From Aliivibrio wodanis (GTDB lineage Bacteria > Pseudomonadota > Gammaproteobacteria > Enterobacterales > Vibrionaceae): DNA of 64,000 bases. Below, piece by piece: positions 34,494 to 44,251 of the stretch. Location of the stretch: positions 2,046,001-2,110,000 of the forward strand of contig LN554846.1 of NCBI GenBank assembly GCA_000953695.1, in the 5' to 3' direction. A program made the translations under genes and the position numbers. The notes below the pieces were generated by a model. It made no database searches. It had not been told where the DNA came from and worked only from the letters and a program-made list of their open reading frames with translations. The first letter of the stretch is position 1. Every line of letters starts with the position of its first letter.

Positions 34494-36653
34494 CTAAATA
34501 GGTCTAACACTTTCTTGATCCATTTGGGCACCAAATCTCTGAATAAAGAAATTTACGTGCGGATCTTGTTGTAGGCTTTGATACGCCGTTTGTAATTTTG
34601 TTTGGTACATTTGTTCGCGCAACTCTAAAGGTGTTGTTCCTTCAGTGCTGATATCAATTGATACATTGACGTTTTTATTTAATGCATGACTCAATGCTTG
34701 AGTAATCAATTCATTGGCTTTATCACCATTTAAATGTGATTGCTCCGCTCTTAAATGTAACGCTATTTGATTGTCTTGCTCAACAAAAGAAGAGTTTAAG
34801 ACCAATTGTTGAATAAGCTTTGGTAATGTTGTTAATGACATTGCCAATGCTGACCATGGATCTTGCTTTGATGATTCGTCCACCAATAGCTGCACCATCT
34901 CCGGTGTTTTCTCATGCTCTAAAGCTTGCTTCAGTTTTGTTGGAGTCACATCACTGACTGTCTTTTCTATTTCAGGTTTTGTCGATTTCCAACGATAAGG
35001 CTCTTCTGTTTTTTTCTCTTGTGTTGCTGAGTTTCCAATTTGCGACACCTGAGTACGAGGCGCTAAATGCTGCTTCTCAGCAATACGATCTAGCACTGAA
35101 CTCGTCTTTTTCTTATCGGATGTCGCATTTGTCTTTTTTACGTCAACACCTACATTACTATTTGATAAATTATTTTTTGCACTACGCAATTGATTACGCA
35201 TACCTAATAGGCCACTTTTTCGAGCAGCAGGAGTTTGTGGCATAACAGGTTCAGAAGAAACCTGCGGTAGTTGGTTATCACCATAATGATGAGGCACAAT
35301 ATTCGGTTGTTTCTCATAAACTGGTGGCTGCTCTGAATGCATTGGAGCAGATGCATATTGATTCTGCATCGGCTCTTGCGGCTGCATTGATTGAGACGCT
35401 GGCGCTGGCTGAGTTCTATTACGTAATACCGGTGCTTGAGTAGCAACTTGCTGAGGCTGTGATACGCTTTGTTGTTGCATAGGTTTTTGTACCGTGTTTG
35501 GTACATTAGCTTCTATCTGAGGCTCTGCTATTGGTACGACTATCGCTTGTGCATCTAATGGTTGAGCATGCACAGGACGGAATGCCACCATTCTTAACAG
35601 CATCATTTCAATACCGTTTTTTTGACTTGGTGCCAAAGGCAAGTCTTTACGACTCTGTAATGCAATTTGATAAAACAATTGGATTTCTTGAGGTGATAAC
35701 TGGCTACTTAATAACTCAATACGCTCAGCATCTGGCTGCGATTTATCCAAGGTTGCAGGCAATGCTTGATACATGGCTAATTTATGCAATTGGTTAGCGA
35801 TTTCTTTTGCTAATCCATCCCACTCAATGCCCATATCAGCAAGATCATTCACACAGCCCATTAGTGTCTGCATGTTTTTAGTGCTAATCGCTTCTAAAAT
35901 TCGAACGGCTTGATCGGTATCTAGTGTCCCTAACATCGCAGAAACGATATCAGTAGTAACAGAACCATTACCCAATGCAATCGCTTGGTCAGTCAAACTC
36001 AGCGCATCACGCATACTTCCATCAGCAGCATGTGCAATAAGTCCTAATGCTCTCGCATCTTTAGTCACTTTTTCTTTATCTAAAACAAAATCGAGTTGCT
36101 CATGAATTTGATCAACACTGATATGTTTTAAATGGAATTGCAAACAACGAGATAGGATCGTAACAGGTAATTTTTGAGGATCTGTCGTTGCTAATAAAAA
36201 TTTTACGTATTCAGGTGGCTCTTCCAATGTTTTAAGCAATGCATTAAAACTATGGCGTGACAACATGTGTACTTCATCGATCAAGTATACCTTAAAGCGA
36301 CCACGGGCCGGCTTATATTGTACATTATCTAAAAGTTCACGAGTGTCTTCTACTTTTGTTCTAGAAGCTGCATCAATTTCAAGTAAATCAACAAAACGAC
36401 CTTCGTCAATCTCTTTACAAGTAGAACACACACCACATGGCGTCGAGGTGATCCCCTCTTCACAGTTCAGTCCTTTAGCAAACAAACGTGCTATGGTCGT
36501 TTTACCTACACCGCGAGTCCCGCTAAATAAATAAGCGTGATGAAGTCGATTATGTTCAAGTGCGTTTTCCAACGCCGTTAGCACATGAGGTTGACCTACC
36601 ACATCTTTGAAATGATGTGGACGCCATTTACGTGCCAGAACTTGATAGCTCAT
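34494..36653 (-). CDS. dnaX: DNA polymerase III tau/gamma subunit DnaX
   Basis: 719-residue clamp-loader ATPase (E. coli tau is 643). Residues 1-370 form the AAA+ module: Walker A SGTRGVGKTT, a zinc site C-x8-C-x2-C-x2-C, Walker B YLIDEVHMLS, and arginine-finger region TILSRCLQFH. A long Gln/Pro-rich linker (about 370-500) precedes the tau-specific C-terminus that binds DnaB and polymerase alpha. An in-frame A AAA AAG heptamer (codons 505-507) is followed by a -1-frame stop, so a gamma product of about 513 residues is expected. The start MSYQVLARKWRP is at 36653; an upstream extension is not homologous. Confidence 0.97.
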   Translation of the reverse strand: MSYQVLARKWRPHHFKDVVGQPHVLTALENALEHNRLHHAYLFSGTRGVGKTTIARLFAKGLNCEEGITSTPCGVCSTCKEIDEGRFVDLLEIDAASRTKVEDTRELLDNVQYKPARGRFKVYLIDEVHMLSRHSFNALLKTLEEPPEYVKFLLATTDPQKLPVTILSRCLQFHLKHISVDQIHEQLDFVLDKEKVTKDARALGLIAHAADGSMRDALSLTDQAIALGNGSVTTDIVSAMLGTLDTDQAVRILEAISTKNMQTLMGCVNDLADMGIEWDGLAKEIANQLHKLAMYQALPATLDKSQPDAERIELLSSQLSPQEIQLFYQIALQSRKDLPLAPSQKNGIEMMLLRMVAFRPVHAQPLDAQAIVVPIAEPQIEANVPNTVQKPMQQQSVSQPQQVATQAPVLRNRTQPAPASQSMQPQEPMQNQYASAPMHSEQPPVYEKQPNIVPHHYGDNQLPQVSSEPVMPQTPAARKSGLLGMRNQLRSAKNNLSNSNVGVDVKKTNATSDKKKTSSVLDRIAEKQHLAPRTQVSQIGNSATQEKKTEEPYRWKSTKPEIEKTVSDVTPTKLKQALEHEKTPEMVQLLVDESSKQDPWSALAMSLTTLPKLIQQLVLNSSFVEQDNQIALHLRAEQSHLNGDKANELITQALSHALNKNVNVSIDISTEGTTPLELREQMYQTKLQTAYQSLQQDPHVNFFIQRFGAQMDQESVRPI
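35133..35139 (-). other. dnaX -1 frameshift heptamer
   Basis: On the minus strand the codons GTA AAA AAG contain A AAA AAG in the correct phase, the same heptamer as the E. coli dnaX slip site. After a -1 shift the ribosome reads GAC AAA TGC GAC ATC CGA and stops at TAA (35113-35115). An internal AGGTG lies 7 bases upstream and could act as the Shine-Dalgarno stimulator. I see only a weak downstream hairpin (TGCT-GAGA-AGCA). Confidence 0.8.
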
Positions 36654-36693
36654 AGAATACAGCCCAAAATGAAATAGTTCTAAATCGTAGCAC

Positions 36694-36732
36694 AGCAAAA
36701 AAGCGAGATCTCCCTTGATAGAGAGATCTCAC
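36694..36732 (-). terminator. Terminator after apt
   Basis: On the minus strand GTGAGATCTC and GAGATCTCGC pair around CTATCAAGG-type loop sequence, then TTTTTT. It lies between apt and dnaX. Confidence 0.8.
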
Positions 36733-36756
36733 TGAATTTACTGTCTATATGAAGAA

Positions 36757-37302
36757 TTAGTGACCAGCAAATTCACAAATGCTGTATACGTTTAAACCTA
36801 GTCCTTCCAAACGTGTTTGGCCACCAATTTCTGGTAAATTAATCACGAATGCTGCGTGCTCTACATTACCACCAAGTTGGCGGATTAGTTTAACTGTTGC
36901 TTCAATCGTACCGCCTGTTGCAAGTAAATCATCAACTACAAGTACTTTGTCGCCTTCAACAATCGCATCTGTATGGATTTCTAATGTATCCGTTCCATAT
37001 TCAAGATCATAAGTTTGAGCAATCGTTGGACGAGGTAACTTACCTGGTTTACGAACAGGAATGAACCCAACACCTAACTCTAATGCTAATGGTGCTCCAA
37101 ATAGGAAGCCACGTGCTTCTGTACCAATAATTTTAGTAAATCCACCATCCTTGTATTTTTCAACAAGTAATTGAATCGTGGCTTGATATGCTTTTGGCTC
37201 TTCCATTAAGCTTGTTACATCACGGAACATGATGCCTACTTTAGGATAATCAGGAATTGATTTAATGCTGTTTTTAATTAGTTCTAGTGTTTCTGTTGAC
37301 AT
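36757..37302 (-). CDS. apt: Adenine phosphoribosyltransferase Apt
   Basis: 181-residue purine-salvage enzyme converting adenine and PRPP to AMP. The PRPP-binding loop [20 protein letters not shown], the substrate loop [17 protein letters not shown] and the flexible-loop region [20 protein letters not shown] are intact. The length equals the family norm. It lies upstream of dnaX as in E. coli, but a terminator separates them. Confidence 0.97.
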   Translation of the reverse strand: MSTETLELIKNSIKSIPDYPKVGIMFRDVTSLMEEPKAYQATIQLLVEKYKDGGFTKIIGTEARGFLFGAPLALELGVGFIPVRKPGKLPRPTIAQTYDLEYGTDTLEIHTDAIVEGDKVLVVDDLLATGGTIEATVKLIRQLGGNVEHAAFVINLPEIGGQTRLEGLGLNVYSICEFAGH

Positions 37303-37476
37303 GCTTTTGACCTATTTGTGCCTACATTTGGCATATGAAAAATTAACCGAGTTATGTTATTCACTTTTTTTGCCATGAGCAAGTATTACCCCTCTATATG
37401 AGGTGTCGAGCAAAAACTAATTCAAATGTTAAACGATTGTTGATAAATACTTATTAAGTAGAATGCACAATAAATA

Positions 37477-37866
37477 TTAAGTACTTGGAATATTAGAAAA
37501 CCAGTAAAGAAGCCCTAGTAGACACACCACTAGTAAAACTTTAATCCACACGATTGGAGTGATGATAATCGATAACGTAAAGCTAAGTATTATCATGATT
37601 ACAGCTTTCTTTTTTATTGACGACTTAATCGTTCTTTGTTCTTGCCATTCGAAAATCGGAGGACCTAGATAGGGGTGACTCACAAGCCAGGTATGTATCC
37701 GAGGAGAAGCTCTCATAAAACAAGCACTGGCTAAGATAAGAAAAGGGGTTGTTGGTAATAAAGGTAAAAAGATACCAATAAGACCAAGAACAAGCGAAAG
37801 AGCTCCAAGAAGAAACCAACACGCTCTTCGAGTAAAATACAAATTAGGCCTCTTTAATAAACACAT
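37477..37866 (-). CDS. ybaN: YbaN-like DUF454 inner-membrane protein
   Basis: 129-residue membrane protein of the DUF454/YbaN family. The signature is FLGALSLVLGLIGIFLPLLP followed by TTPFLILASACFMRASPRIH and WLVSHPYLGPPIFEW. Three or four hydrophobic helices are present. Function is unknown. Its place beside apt-dnaX-ybaB-recR matches the E. coli order, which supports the identification. Confidence 0.85.
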   Translation of the reverse strand: MCLLKRPNLYFTRRACWFLLGALSLVLGLIGIFLPLLPTTPFLILASACFMRASPRIHTWLVSHPYLGPPIFEWQEQRTIKSSIKKKAVIMIILSFTLSIIITPIVWIKVLLVVCLLGLLYWFSNIPST

Positions 37867-37908
37867 AATAATATTTAATTATTACACTATTTGCCTTATC
37901 CCATCAAT

Positions 37909-39009
37909 TTAAAGCACAGCTAACTCTAATTTAAAACTACTGGATCCTGGATTATTCAATAACAAGCTATTGTAGCCAATAATTGGAAATCGATGAACCT
38001 GGTTCTTATAAGCACTCAACATTAGTTGTTCACTTGCATGTAAGATGTGACGATCTGTCTTATTCTCCCATATTGCATCTAGCCCCGCTGATAAGATAAA
38101 TAAGGCCTCATCAGCTAAATCAACATAACCAAAAATAGCTGACATTGGCTGCGCTTTTTCTATAGTAGACATTCCTTTTTCTATCGACGTTACCATGTTT
38201 GGTATCGTATTTAATGAACTATTTTGATCTCGAATAAAATCATTAAAAAAAGCTCTGATTAATAAACAAGAAACAACACTGTTCTCCCCTCCTGAGTTTG
38301 AATCAACCAAATAAAAGAACAAGCGACCATCCAGTAGCCATTCATAATCAAAAATTAATGGCATACCATCAGTAGATTGTAAAAGACGGTAACCTAACTT
38401 CCAATCACCATGCTGGGCATCACTTTCTGGTAATAATTCAAATAACAGTTCTCGGCCTACATTTGGTTCATTTTGCAAATAATCTAAATGCCAATGTAGC
38501 TCATCATTACAGCTTCGATCTAACTCTGAGGTTCTAAACCATTGACTTGAAAAATCTTGCATACGATAAGAGCTTTCTTCACTCAACTTCAATGCTGACG
38601 CTAATGACTTAATTAAAATTGATATATCATGAATCGGTTTCACTAAGAAGTCTTTTGCTCCTAAACGCAATACTTTAGCAACGTCCTGCATATCTCCGCT
38701 GCCTGAGATAACGATAATAGGTAACATTGGGTACTCTAGTACGGCTTCTTCAACAAATTCAATTCCATTTAAAATCGGCATAGCCAGATCACAAAACAAG
38801 ATATCAGGTAATGAATGCTGTAGCATTTGCAAGCCTTCTAATCCATTACTTGCTTCTTTTACATTACAAGAGTAACTCTCTAAAACCGCCTTTACCATGG
38901 AACGAAAAACAGGATCATCATCAACAATCAAAATATCTTTATTCATTAAAAGATCTTCAACTGGCGTATTATAATCTCTCATCTGTTCTTTAATTTGCTC
39001 TACTGACAT
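37909..39009 (-). CDS. RssB-like response regulator with PP2C-like domain
   Basis: 366-residue protein. After a short N-terminal extension, a receiver domain (about 25-140) has the acidic LIVDDDP, phospho-acceptor Asp in DILFCDLAMPILNG and the Lys in FLVKPIHD. The C-terminal half resembles the degenerate PP2C domain of E. coli RssB: FFYLVDSNSGGENSVVSCLL aligns with the RssB segment AFYCLDVTRAGHNGVLAALL, and FILSAGLDAIWEN with LVSAGLNATLN. RssB delivers sigma-S to ClpXP, so a role in RpoS turnover is plausible. Overall identity is modest, hence no symbol. Downstream phosphatase residues look incomplete, as in RssB. Confidence 0.75.
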   Translation of the reverse strand: MSVEQIKEQMRDYNTPVEDLLMNKDILIVDDDPVFRSMVKAVLESYSCNVKEASNGLEGLQMLQHSLPDILFCDLAMPILNGIEFVEEAVLEYPMLPIIVISGSGDMQDVAKVLRLGAKDFLVKPIHDISILIKSLASALKLSEESSYRMQDFSSQWFRTSELDRSCNDELHWHLDYLQNEPNVGRELLFELLPESDAQHGDWKLGYRLLQSTDGMPLIFDYEWLLDGRLFFYLVDSNSGGENSVVSCLLIRAFFNDFIRDQNSSLNTIPNMVTSIEKGMSTIEKAQPMSAIFGYVDLADEALFILSAGLDAIWENKTDRHILHASEQLMLSAYKNQVHRFPIIGYNSLLLNNPGSSSFKLELAVL

Positions 39010-39241
39010 ACGAATACCCTCTGTACGCTCTATAATTGCAGCAATTATATTTGTTCTATGAAATAAATTTAGTTGTAGATCAGATAGAGCACAAATAAAT
39101 ATGTGCTACATTATTAATAAATTAATCGATTATTTATCACTTTACTTCTCAACATTGACTTTAGTTGACTTATAACAACACCTAATCTAGGGTTTTAGTT
39201 ACACTCTATCACTCGAAAAAAACAGAGAGTATCTCAATATA

Positions 39242-40117
39242 ATGAAGTTAGATGATTTAAATTTGTTTCGACAAGTGGTTGATAATGGTAGCTATACAGC
39301 CGCCTCAAGAAAAACACTTATCCCTGTTGCGACAATTACTCGTCGGATTCAAGCCTTAGAAGATTCTTTAGATATTCGATTGCTCAACCGTCATGCTCGT
39401 AAATTGTCGCTTACAGAAGCTGGACAAAAGTTTTACGATGAGTGTGCGCCTATTTTATCAAATCTCGTTAATACTAGTGAATGTTTAAGTGAAGAGTGTC
39501 GTGGCGCTGCGGGTAAACTCAAAATTGCTGCTCCTTCTAATCTTACAAAACGTATGATCCAACCTATTTTAAATAAATTTATGTTGCTCTACCCCAATAT
39601 TAGTATCAATTTAACGATGAGCAACCAACCTGAGCAACTTGATCCTACTGATTGGGATATTATTTTTAGAGTCGGAAAACAACGAGACTCTTCTCTTATT
39701 GCTCGACAAATTGGTTCTTTAGAAGATATTTTAGTCGCTAGCCCAACTTATTTAGAGACACACCCAGAGCTGACTCATGCACAGGAGTTACACTCTCATA
39801 GTCTATTAAAAGGTGATCCGTTAATGCGTTGGCGATTAACTAATACCGAGGGGGAGTCAATTACCATCACCGACGCAGGTCGCTTTGAAGCGAGTGAGCT
39901 TAATGTGATTAGAATGGCTTGTTCGGATGGTTTAGGCATTACACTAATGCCAAATATTATGATAAGCCAATATATTAATGATGGCTCTTTAGTCAGAGTT
40001 CTAAAAAATTGGTCTGCCAACCCAAGAGATATTTATATGATCTATAATTATAAAGATCATCAACCTGAAAAAGTACGATTATTTATTGATTTTGTTAGTA
40101 ATCACGTTCCTGATTAA
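39242..40117 (+). CDS. LysR-family transcriptional regulator
   Basis: 291-residue LysR regulator with an N-terminal winged HTH (DLNLFRQVVDNGSYTAASRK...ALEDSLDIRLLNRHARKLSLTEAG) and a substrate-binding domain (about 90-290; GKLKIAAPSNLTKRMIQPIL). No recognisable target gene lies divergently within 230 bp: the neighbour is the RssB-like gene. Effector and targets are unknown. Confidence 0.88.
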   Translation: MKLDDLNLFRQVVDNGSYTAASRKTLIPVATITRRIQALEDSLDIRLLNRHARKLSLTEAGQKFYDECAPILSNLVNTSECLSEECRGAAGKLKIAAPSNLTKRMIQPILNKFMLLYPNISINLTMSNQPEQLDPTDWDIIFRVGKQRDSSLIARQIGSLEDILVASPTYLETHPELTHAQELHSHSLLKGDPLMRWRLTNTEGESITITDAGRFEASELNVIRMACSDGLGITLMPNIMISQYINDGSLVRVLKNWSANPRDIYMIYNYKDHQPEKVRLFIDFVSNHVPD

Positions 40118-40136
40118 CACTTCAATTTATCAGAAA

Positions 40137-40170
40137 ATAAAAGCCTATGAGTATCTCACAGGCTTTCTTT
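40137..40170. terminator. Bidirectional terminator between the LysR gene and purF
   Basis: AAAGCCTATGAG and CTCACAGGCTTT pair around TAT, with T-rich DNA on both sides. It serves the convergent genes. Confidence 0.8.
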
Positions 40171-40197
40171 TAACCAATAAATGCGATGTAAGTGTAT

Positions 40198-41712
40198 TTA
40201 CACGCCTTCATTATAGATGTCTAAACTTGCGATATCTTGTGCTTCACTTTCTTGTTTAGCGTCATCTCCACGCAGACCTTCAAGGTATTCAAGATAATTT
40301 TGATCTACATCTCCAGTAACATAATGCGCATTAAACACTGATGTTTCAAAGCGTTCGATTTCACGATTACCACAACCTACAGCATCAACCAAGTCTGATA
40401 AGTCTTGGAAAATTAACGCATCCGCACCAATTTTCTTACTAATCTCATCAACTTCACGACCGTGAGCAATTAATTCGTTGGCACTTGGCATATCAATACC
40501 ATACACATTCGGGAAGCGAATTTCAGGGGCAGCAGAGACCATATACACGTTTTTAGCACCAGAATCACGAGCCATTTCAATGATCTGCTCAGACGTAGTA
40601 CCACGAACAATTGAGTCATCAACTAATAAAACGTTCTTGCCTTTAAACTCAGAACGAATCGCATTTAATTTACGACGAACTGATTTCTTACGCTCTTGCT
40701 GACCTGGCATAATGAAAGTACGGCCAACATAGCGGTTTTTTACGAAGCCTTGGCGGTATGGCTTATTAATAATTTGTGCTATTTCAAGAGCAATATCACA
40801 TGATGTTTCTGGTATAGGCAGAACTACATCAATATCTAAGTCTTCCCACTCACGCTTAATTTTTTCGCCTAAGCGTTTACCCATTTCAACACGAGCGCTG
40901 TACACTGAAATTTTATCAATGAATGAATCAGGACGAGCAAAATAAACAAATTCAAAAATACATGGGTTTAGCTTTGGATTATGAGCGCACTGTTGCGTAT
41001 ATAAGCCACCTTCAAATGGAGCATAAATCGCTTCACCTGGTGCAACATCACGGACAAAGTCAAAACCAACCGCATCAAGTGCTACTGATTCAGACGCAAC
41101 CATATACTCTGTACGGCCTTCTACTTCACGCTTACCTAAACATAGAGGACGTATACCGTTAGGATCACGAAAAGCTACCATGCCGTGGCCAATGACCATT
41201 GCTGTTACGGCATAAGCTCCACGAATTTGTTCATGAACCTTACTAACCGTTCTAAAAATATCATCTTGAGTTAATGGATAGTTTTTTGACTCATCAAGAT
41301 GGTGAGCAAAAATATTTAATAGAACTTCAGAATCTGAAGTTGTATTAACGTGTCGACGTTCTTGTTCAAATAAGGTCTCACGGATTTCATTCGCATTGGT
41401 CAAATTACCATTATGCGCTAATGTAATCCCAAAAGGTGAATTTACATAGAAAGGCTGAGCTTCTGAAGCACTAGAGCTACCCGCTGTTGGGTATCGAACA
41501 TGACCGATCCCTACATTACCTTGTAGTCGTTGCATGTGTTTTGTTTCAAATACATCCTTAACTAAACCATTCGCCTTTCTCAGACGGAAACGATTGCTTT
41601 CTATGGTAATAATACCAGCGGCGTCTTGACCACGATGTTGTAACACTGTCAAAGCGTCATAGATTGACTGGTTTACAGGTGTTGCGCCTACGATTCCAAC
41701 AATACCGCACAT
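40198..41712 (-). CDS. purF: Amidophosphoribosyltransferase PurF
   Basis: 504-residue first enzyme of de novo purine synthesis (PRPP plus glutamine to phosphoribosylamine). The glutaminase nucleophile Cys2 follows the initiator Met ([19 protein letters not shown]), with [10 protein letters not shown] nearby. The PRPP loop is [17 protein letters not shown]. It follows cvpA with a 34-bp gap that contains a strong terminator-like hairpin overlapping the cvpA stop codon. The PurR box upstream of cvpA probably controls both genes, as in E. coli. Confidence 0.97.
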   Translation of the reverse strand: MCGIVGIVGATPVNQSIYDALTVLQHRGQDAAGIITIESNRFRLRKANGLVKDVFETKHMQRLQGNVGIGHVRYPTAGSSSASEAQPFYVNSPFGITLAHNGNLTNANEIRETLFEQERRHVNTTSDSEVLLNIFAHHLDESKNYPLTQDDIFRTVSKVHEQIRGAYAVTAMVIGHGMVAFRDPNGIRPLCLGKREVEGRTEYMVASESVALDAVGFDFVRDVAPGEAIYAPFEGGLYTQQCAHNPKLNPCIFEFVYFARPDSFIDKISVYSARVEMGKRLGEKIKREWEDLDIDVVLPIPETSCDIALEIAQIINKPYRQGFVKNRYVGRTFIMPGQQERKKSVRRKLNAIRSEFKGKNVLLVDDSIVRGTTSEQIIEMARDSGAKNVYMVSAAPEIRFPNVYGIDMPSANELIAHGREVDEISKKIGADALIFQDLSDLVDAVGCGNREIERFETSVFNAHYVTGDVDQNYLEYLEGLRGDDAKQESEAQDIASLDIYNEGV

Positions 41713-41734
41713 GTCCTAGAGTCCTCAATTTGCT

Positions 41735-41760
41735 AAAAAACTGGCGCTATTTAGCGCCAG
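41735..41760 (-). terminator. Terminator/attenuator overlapping the cvpA stop codon
   Basis: On the minus strand CTGGCGCTA-AA-TAGCGCCAG is a perfect 9-bp GC-rich hairpin that includes the cvpA stop codon TAG, followed by TTTTTT. It stands 23 bp before purF. Confidence 0.8.
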
Positions 41761-42238
41761 GAAGAAAACTTGATGTATCTTTTAAGTAATCGAAAAACCA
41801 TTCAATCACTACCGAAAATTGCGGTATTAATTGAGATTGTTTCCACCACTCTGAATCTGATAGTGTAGTAAAGGCATCAATAAAGAAAAGAACTGCGGCT
41901 ATAATTAGCACACCTCTTAACCCTCCAAAAACAATTCCTAATACCCGATCTGTTCCTGACAACCCTGTTTTTTGGACTAATTGTGCTACCACATAGTTCA
42001 CAACAGCACCAACAACTAAGGTTGCTACAAATAAGGCAGCAATTGCACTGCCATTTCTTATCATTTCATCATGTATGTTTGTAAAGTATGCCGCTAATTT
42101 TGAATAAAAATTACTGGCTATAAAAAAAGCACCAAACCAAATGACTAATGACAATGCTTCTTTTACAAAACCTCTAATCAAACTGATTAAAGCTGATAGG
42201 CTTATCACACCTAAAATGACAAAATCGATCCAAATCAT
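41747..42238 (-). CDS. cvpA: Colicin V production-type membrane protein CvpA
   Basis: 163-residue inner-membrane protein with four hydrophobic helices ([20 protein letters not shown] at the start, [20 protein letters not shown] later). In E. coli it is co-transcribed with purF and linked to envelope or bile-salt tolerance; its molecular function is not settled. A PurR box lies about 50 bp upstream of its start. Confidence 0.93.
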   Translation of the reverse strand: MIWIDFVILGVISLSALISLIRGFVKEALSLVIWFGAFFIASNFYSKLAAYFTNIHDEMIRNGSAIAALFVATLVVGAVVNYVVAQLVQKTGLSGTDRVLGIVFGGLRGVLIIAAVLFFIDAFTTLSDSEWWKQSQLIPQFSVVIEWFFDYLKDTSSFLPGAK

Positions 42239-42285
42239 AATCTATCTTTTCTCTGTTGTTGCGCATTTTAACAGAAAAATCCGCT

Positions 42286-42301
42286 ACGCAAACGTTTTCT
42301 T
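42286..42301 (-). promoter_or_regulatory. PurR operator upstream of cvpA-purF
   Basis: The plus-strand sequence ACGCAAACGTTTTCTT matches the PurR consensus ACGCAAACGTTTTCNT at every defined position. It overlaps the dedD stop codon and lies about 50 bp before the cvpA start. Its minus-strand form TTTGCG could be part of the -35 region, with TAAAAT as the -10, so PurR bound with hypoxanthine or guanine would block transcription. Confidence 0.88.
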
Positions 42302-42860
42302 ATGGGTTTAGTGGTTTAAATTTAAGCAATTGACCATTTAAGCCTGTTATTTCTTTTAATTTCGGTAACTGTTTTTCAAGATCCGCTTTAGAAATATCAG
42401 GACCAACAGCTACTCGTACCAAATCACCTTTTTGAGGCTCTTTAGGGAAAGTATGAGCTTGGAAACCTTGCTTACGTAATTTGAGTGCTAAATTTTTAGC
42501 ATTATCAGCATTTCTGAAAACACCAAGTTGAATTACCCATGCATTTTTTGTGTAATCTATCTTTGATTCTTCTACTGGTTTCTTTTTCTCTACAATCGTT
42601 AAAACTTCTTTTTCTGGCTCTTCCGAAGAAGACTCAATTATCACTTCAACAGGCTCTTCAGGAAGCTCTGCATCAAAGTCTATAGGCTCTTGAACCTCAA
42701 ATTGTTCAACAGCTTCAGAAACCTCTGGTTTAATAGGGATACTTGCAAATTCTTCTTGGTAATGCTTTTTCTTACCATCAAATACATCAGGTAATACGAT
42801 TACTCCAATAGCGACTAATATAATAGTTCCGACTAAACGTCGTTGAAATGGACTAGACAC
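42300..42860 (-). CDS. dedD: SPOR-domain cell-division protein DedD
   Basis: 186-residue bitopic protein: a short cytoplasmic start, one membrane helix (about 11-27, LVGTIILVAIGVIVLPDVF), an acidic periplasmic linker rich in Glu and Pro, and a C-terminal SPOR domain (about 105-183) with WVIQLGVFRNADNAKNLALK. SPOR domains bind denuded septal peptidoglycan, and DedD supports septation. It lies between folC and cvpA-purF as in E. coli. Confidence 0.92.
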   Translation of the reverse strand: MSSPFQRRLVGTIILVAIGVIVLPDVFDGKKKHYQEEFASIPIKPEVSEAVEQFEVQEPIDFDAELPEEPVEVIIESSSEEPEKEVLTIVEKKKPVEESKIDYTKNAWVIQLGVFRNADNAKNLALKLRKQGFQAHTFPKEPQKGDLVRVAVGPDISKADLEKQLPKLKEITGLNGQLLKFKPLNP

Positions 42861-42869
42861 TCATGCTCC

Positions 42870-44150
42870 TCATGCTTCTTGTTTCCAGTAATCCCATACT
42901 TCACCGACTGTATGGAAAGAACCAAATACTAAAATTAAATCATCATTATTAGCCTGTGTTAGCGCAACCTTAAATGCCTCTACAGGTGATGAATATTCTG
43001 TTGCTTCTACATCTATTACCGCAGTTAATTCACTCGCGTTAGCCGCTCTAGGACCAGATAATGAAGCAGGATACCAAACATCGACACTTCCCGTGAACTC
43101 ACCTAGCGTCGATTCAATGTCTTTATCATGTAACATGCCGACTACTGCGTGTACTTTCTTATTTGGGAAACGCTGTCTTATTTGTTGTACGAGATAATTT
43201 GCTGAATGTGGGTTATGTGCAACATCAAGAATAATCGTCGGCTCACTCTCTTGATTACCACGGCTTAAACGCTGCATTCGCCCAGGTAAACTTGCTGATG
43301 TTAACCCTTCAACAATATTAACATCACTTAACTCTAACCCTGATGTTCCTAAAGCCATTATCGCTGTAGCTGCATTTGCTAAGGGTAAATTCGGCAATGG
43401 TAAATTATTTAGATCAAACGCACCACTTTTCCAAGACCATGTTTGATTTTCTACATCCACTTGATAATCAAATTGATAACCAACTTGGTATAAATCAGCT
43501 TTGATATCATCAGCATGAGCAGCAACACTTGAAGGCGGATTGGGTTGGCCACAAATTGCAGGTTTTTCAGAACGGTAGATCCCCGCCTTTTCAAAACCAA
43601 TCACTTCTATATCATCACCTAGCCAATCAACATGATCAACCGCAAGGCTAGTTATTATTGAAACATCGTGTTCAACAACATTAGTAGCATCTAAACGCCC
43701 ACCAAGGCCAACCTCTAGCAACACTACATCAACCTGATGCGTTTTAAATGCCCATAGTGCAGCAAGCGTGCCGAATTCAAAAAAGCTTAATGAGGTCTCT
43801 TTACGCCACGCTTCTATAGCAGAAAAAGATTGAGTAAGAAGCTGATCAGATAAGTCGTTACCATTAATACGAATACGTTCGTTATAACGAATAAGATGAG
43901 GAGAGCTATAAACACCGACACGATAGCCTGCATTTATTAAGATCGATTCCATTAATGCACAAGTAGAACCTTTACCATTGGTTCCAGCTACGGTGATAAT
44001 GGTCGACGCTGGTTTAGTTAATTTTGCTCGTTGTGCAACACGTTGAACACGCTCAAGGCCTAAATCAATTGCACTTGTATGAATGCTTTCTAAATAACGA
44101 AGCCACACTGATAAATCAGATGTGGCTTTCGGAGAATCAAAGGTGGTCAT
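42870..44150 (-). CDS. folC: Dihydrofolate/folylpolyglutamate synthase FolC
   Basis: 426-residue Mur-ligase-like enzyme that adds glutamate to dihydropteroate and folates. The ATP-binding P-loop is TVAGTNGKGSTCALMESIL, with SPHLIRYNERIRING and LEVGLGGRLDATNVV following. It lies 10 bp before dedD, so the two genes are probably co-transcribed, and 100 bp after accD. Confidence 0.96.
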   Translation of the reverse strand: MTTFDSPKATSDLSVWLRYLESIHTSAIDLGLERVQRVAQRAKLTKPASTIITVAGTNGKGSTCALMESILINAGYRVGVYSSPHLIRYNERIRINGNDLSDQLLTQSFSAIEAWRKETSLSFFEFGTLAALWAFKTHQVDVVLLEVGLGGRLDATNVVEHDVSIITSLAVDHVDWLGDDIEVIGFEKAGIYRSEKPAICGQPNPPSSVAAHADDIKADLYQVGYQFDYQVDVENQTWSWKSGAFDLNNLPLPNLPLANAATAIMALGTSGLELSDVNIVEGLTSASLPGRMQRLSRGNQESEPTIILDVAHNPHSANYLVQQIRQRFPNKKVHAVVGMLHDKDIESTLGEFTGSVDVWYPASLSGPRAANASELTAVIDVEATEYSSPVEAFKVALTQANNDDLILVFGSFHTVGEVWDYWKQEA

Positions 44151-44251
44151 AATTCAACTACTTCACTGACGGAATATAGAGACAGTATATATGACTTAGG
44201 TTGCTGTTTTAAAGTAAGAACTCGCAACCTTACCTTCATTTGATTTAATTT

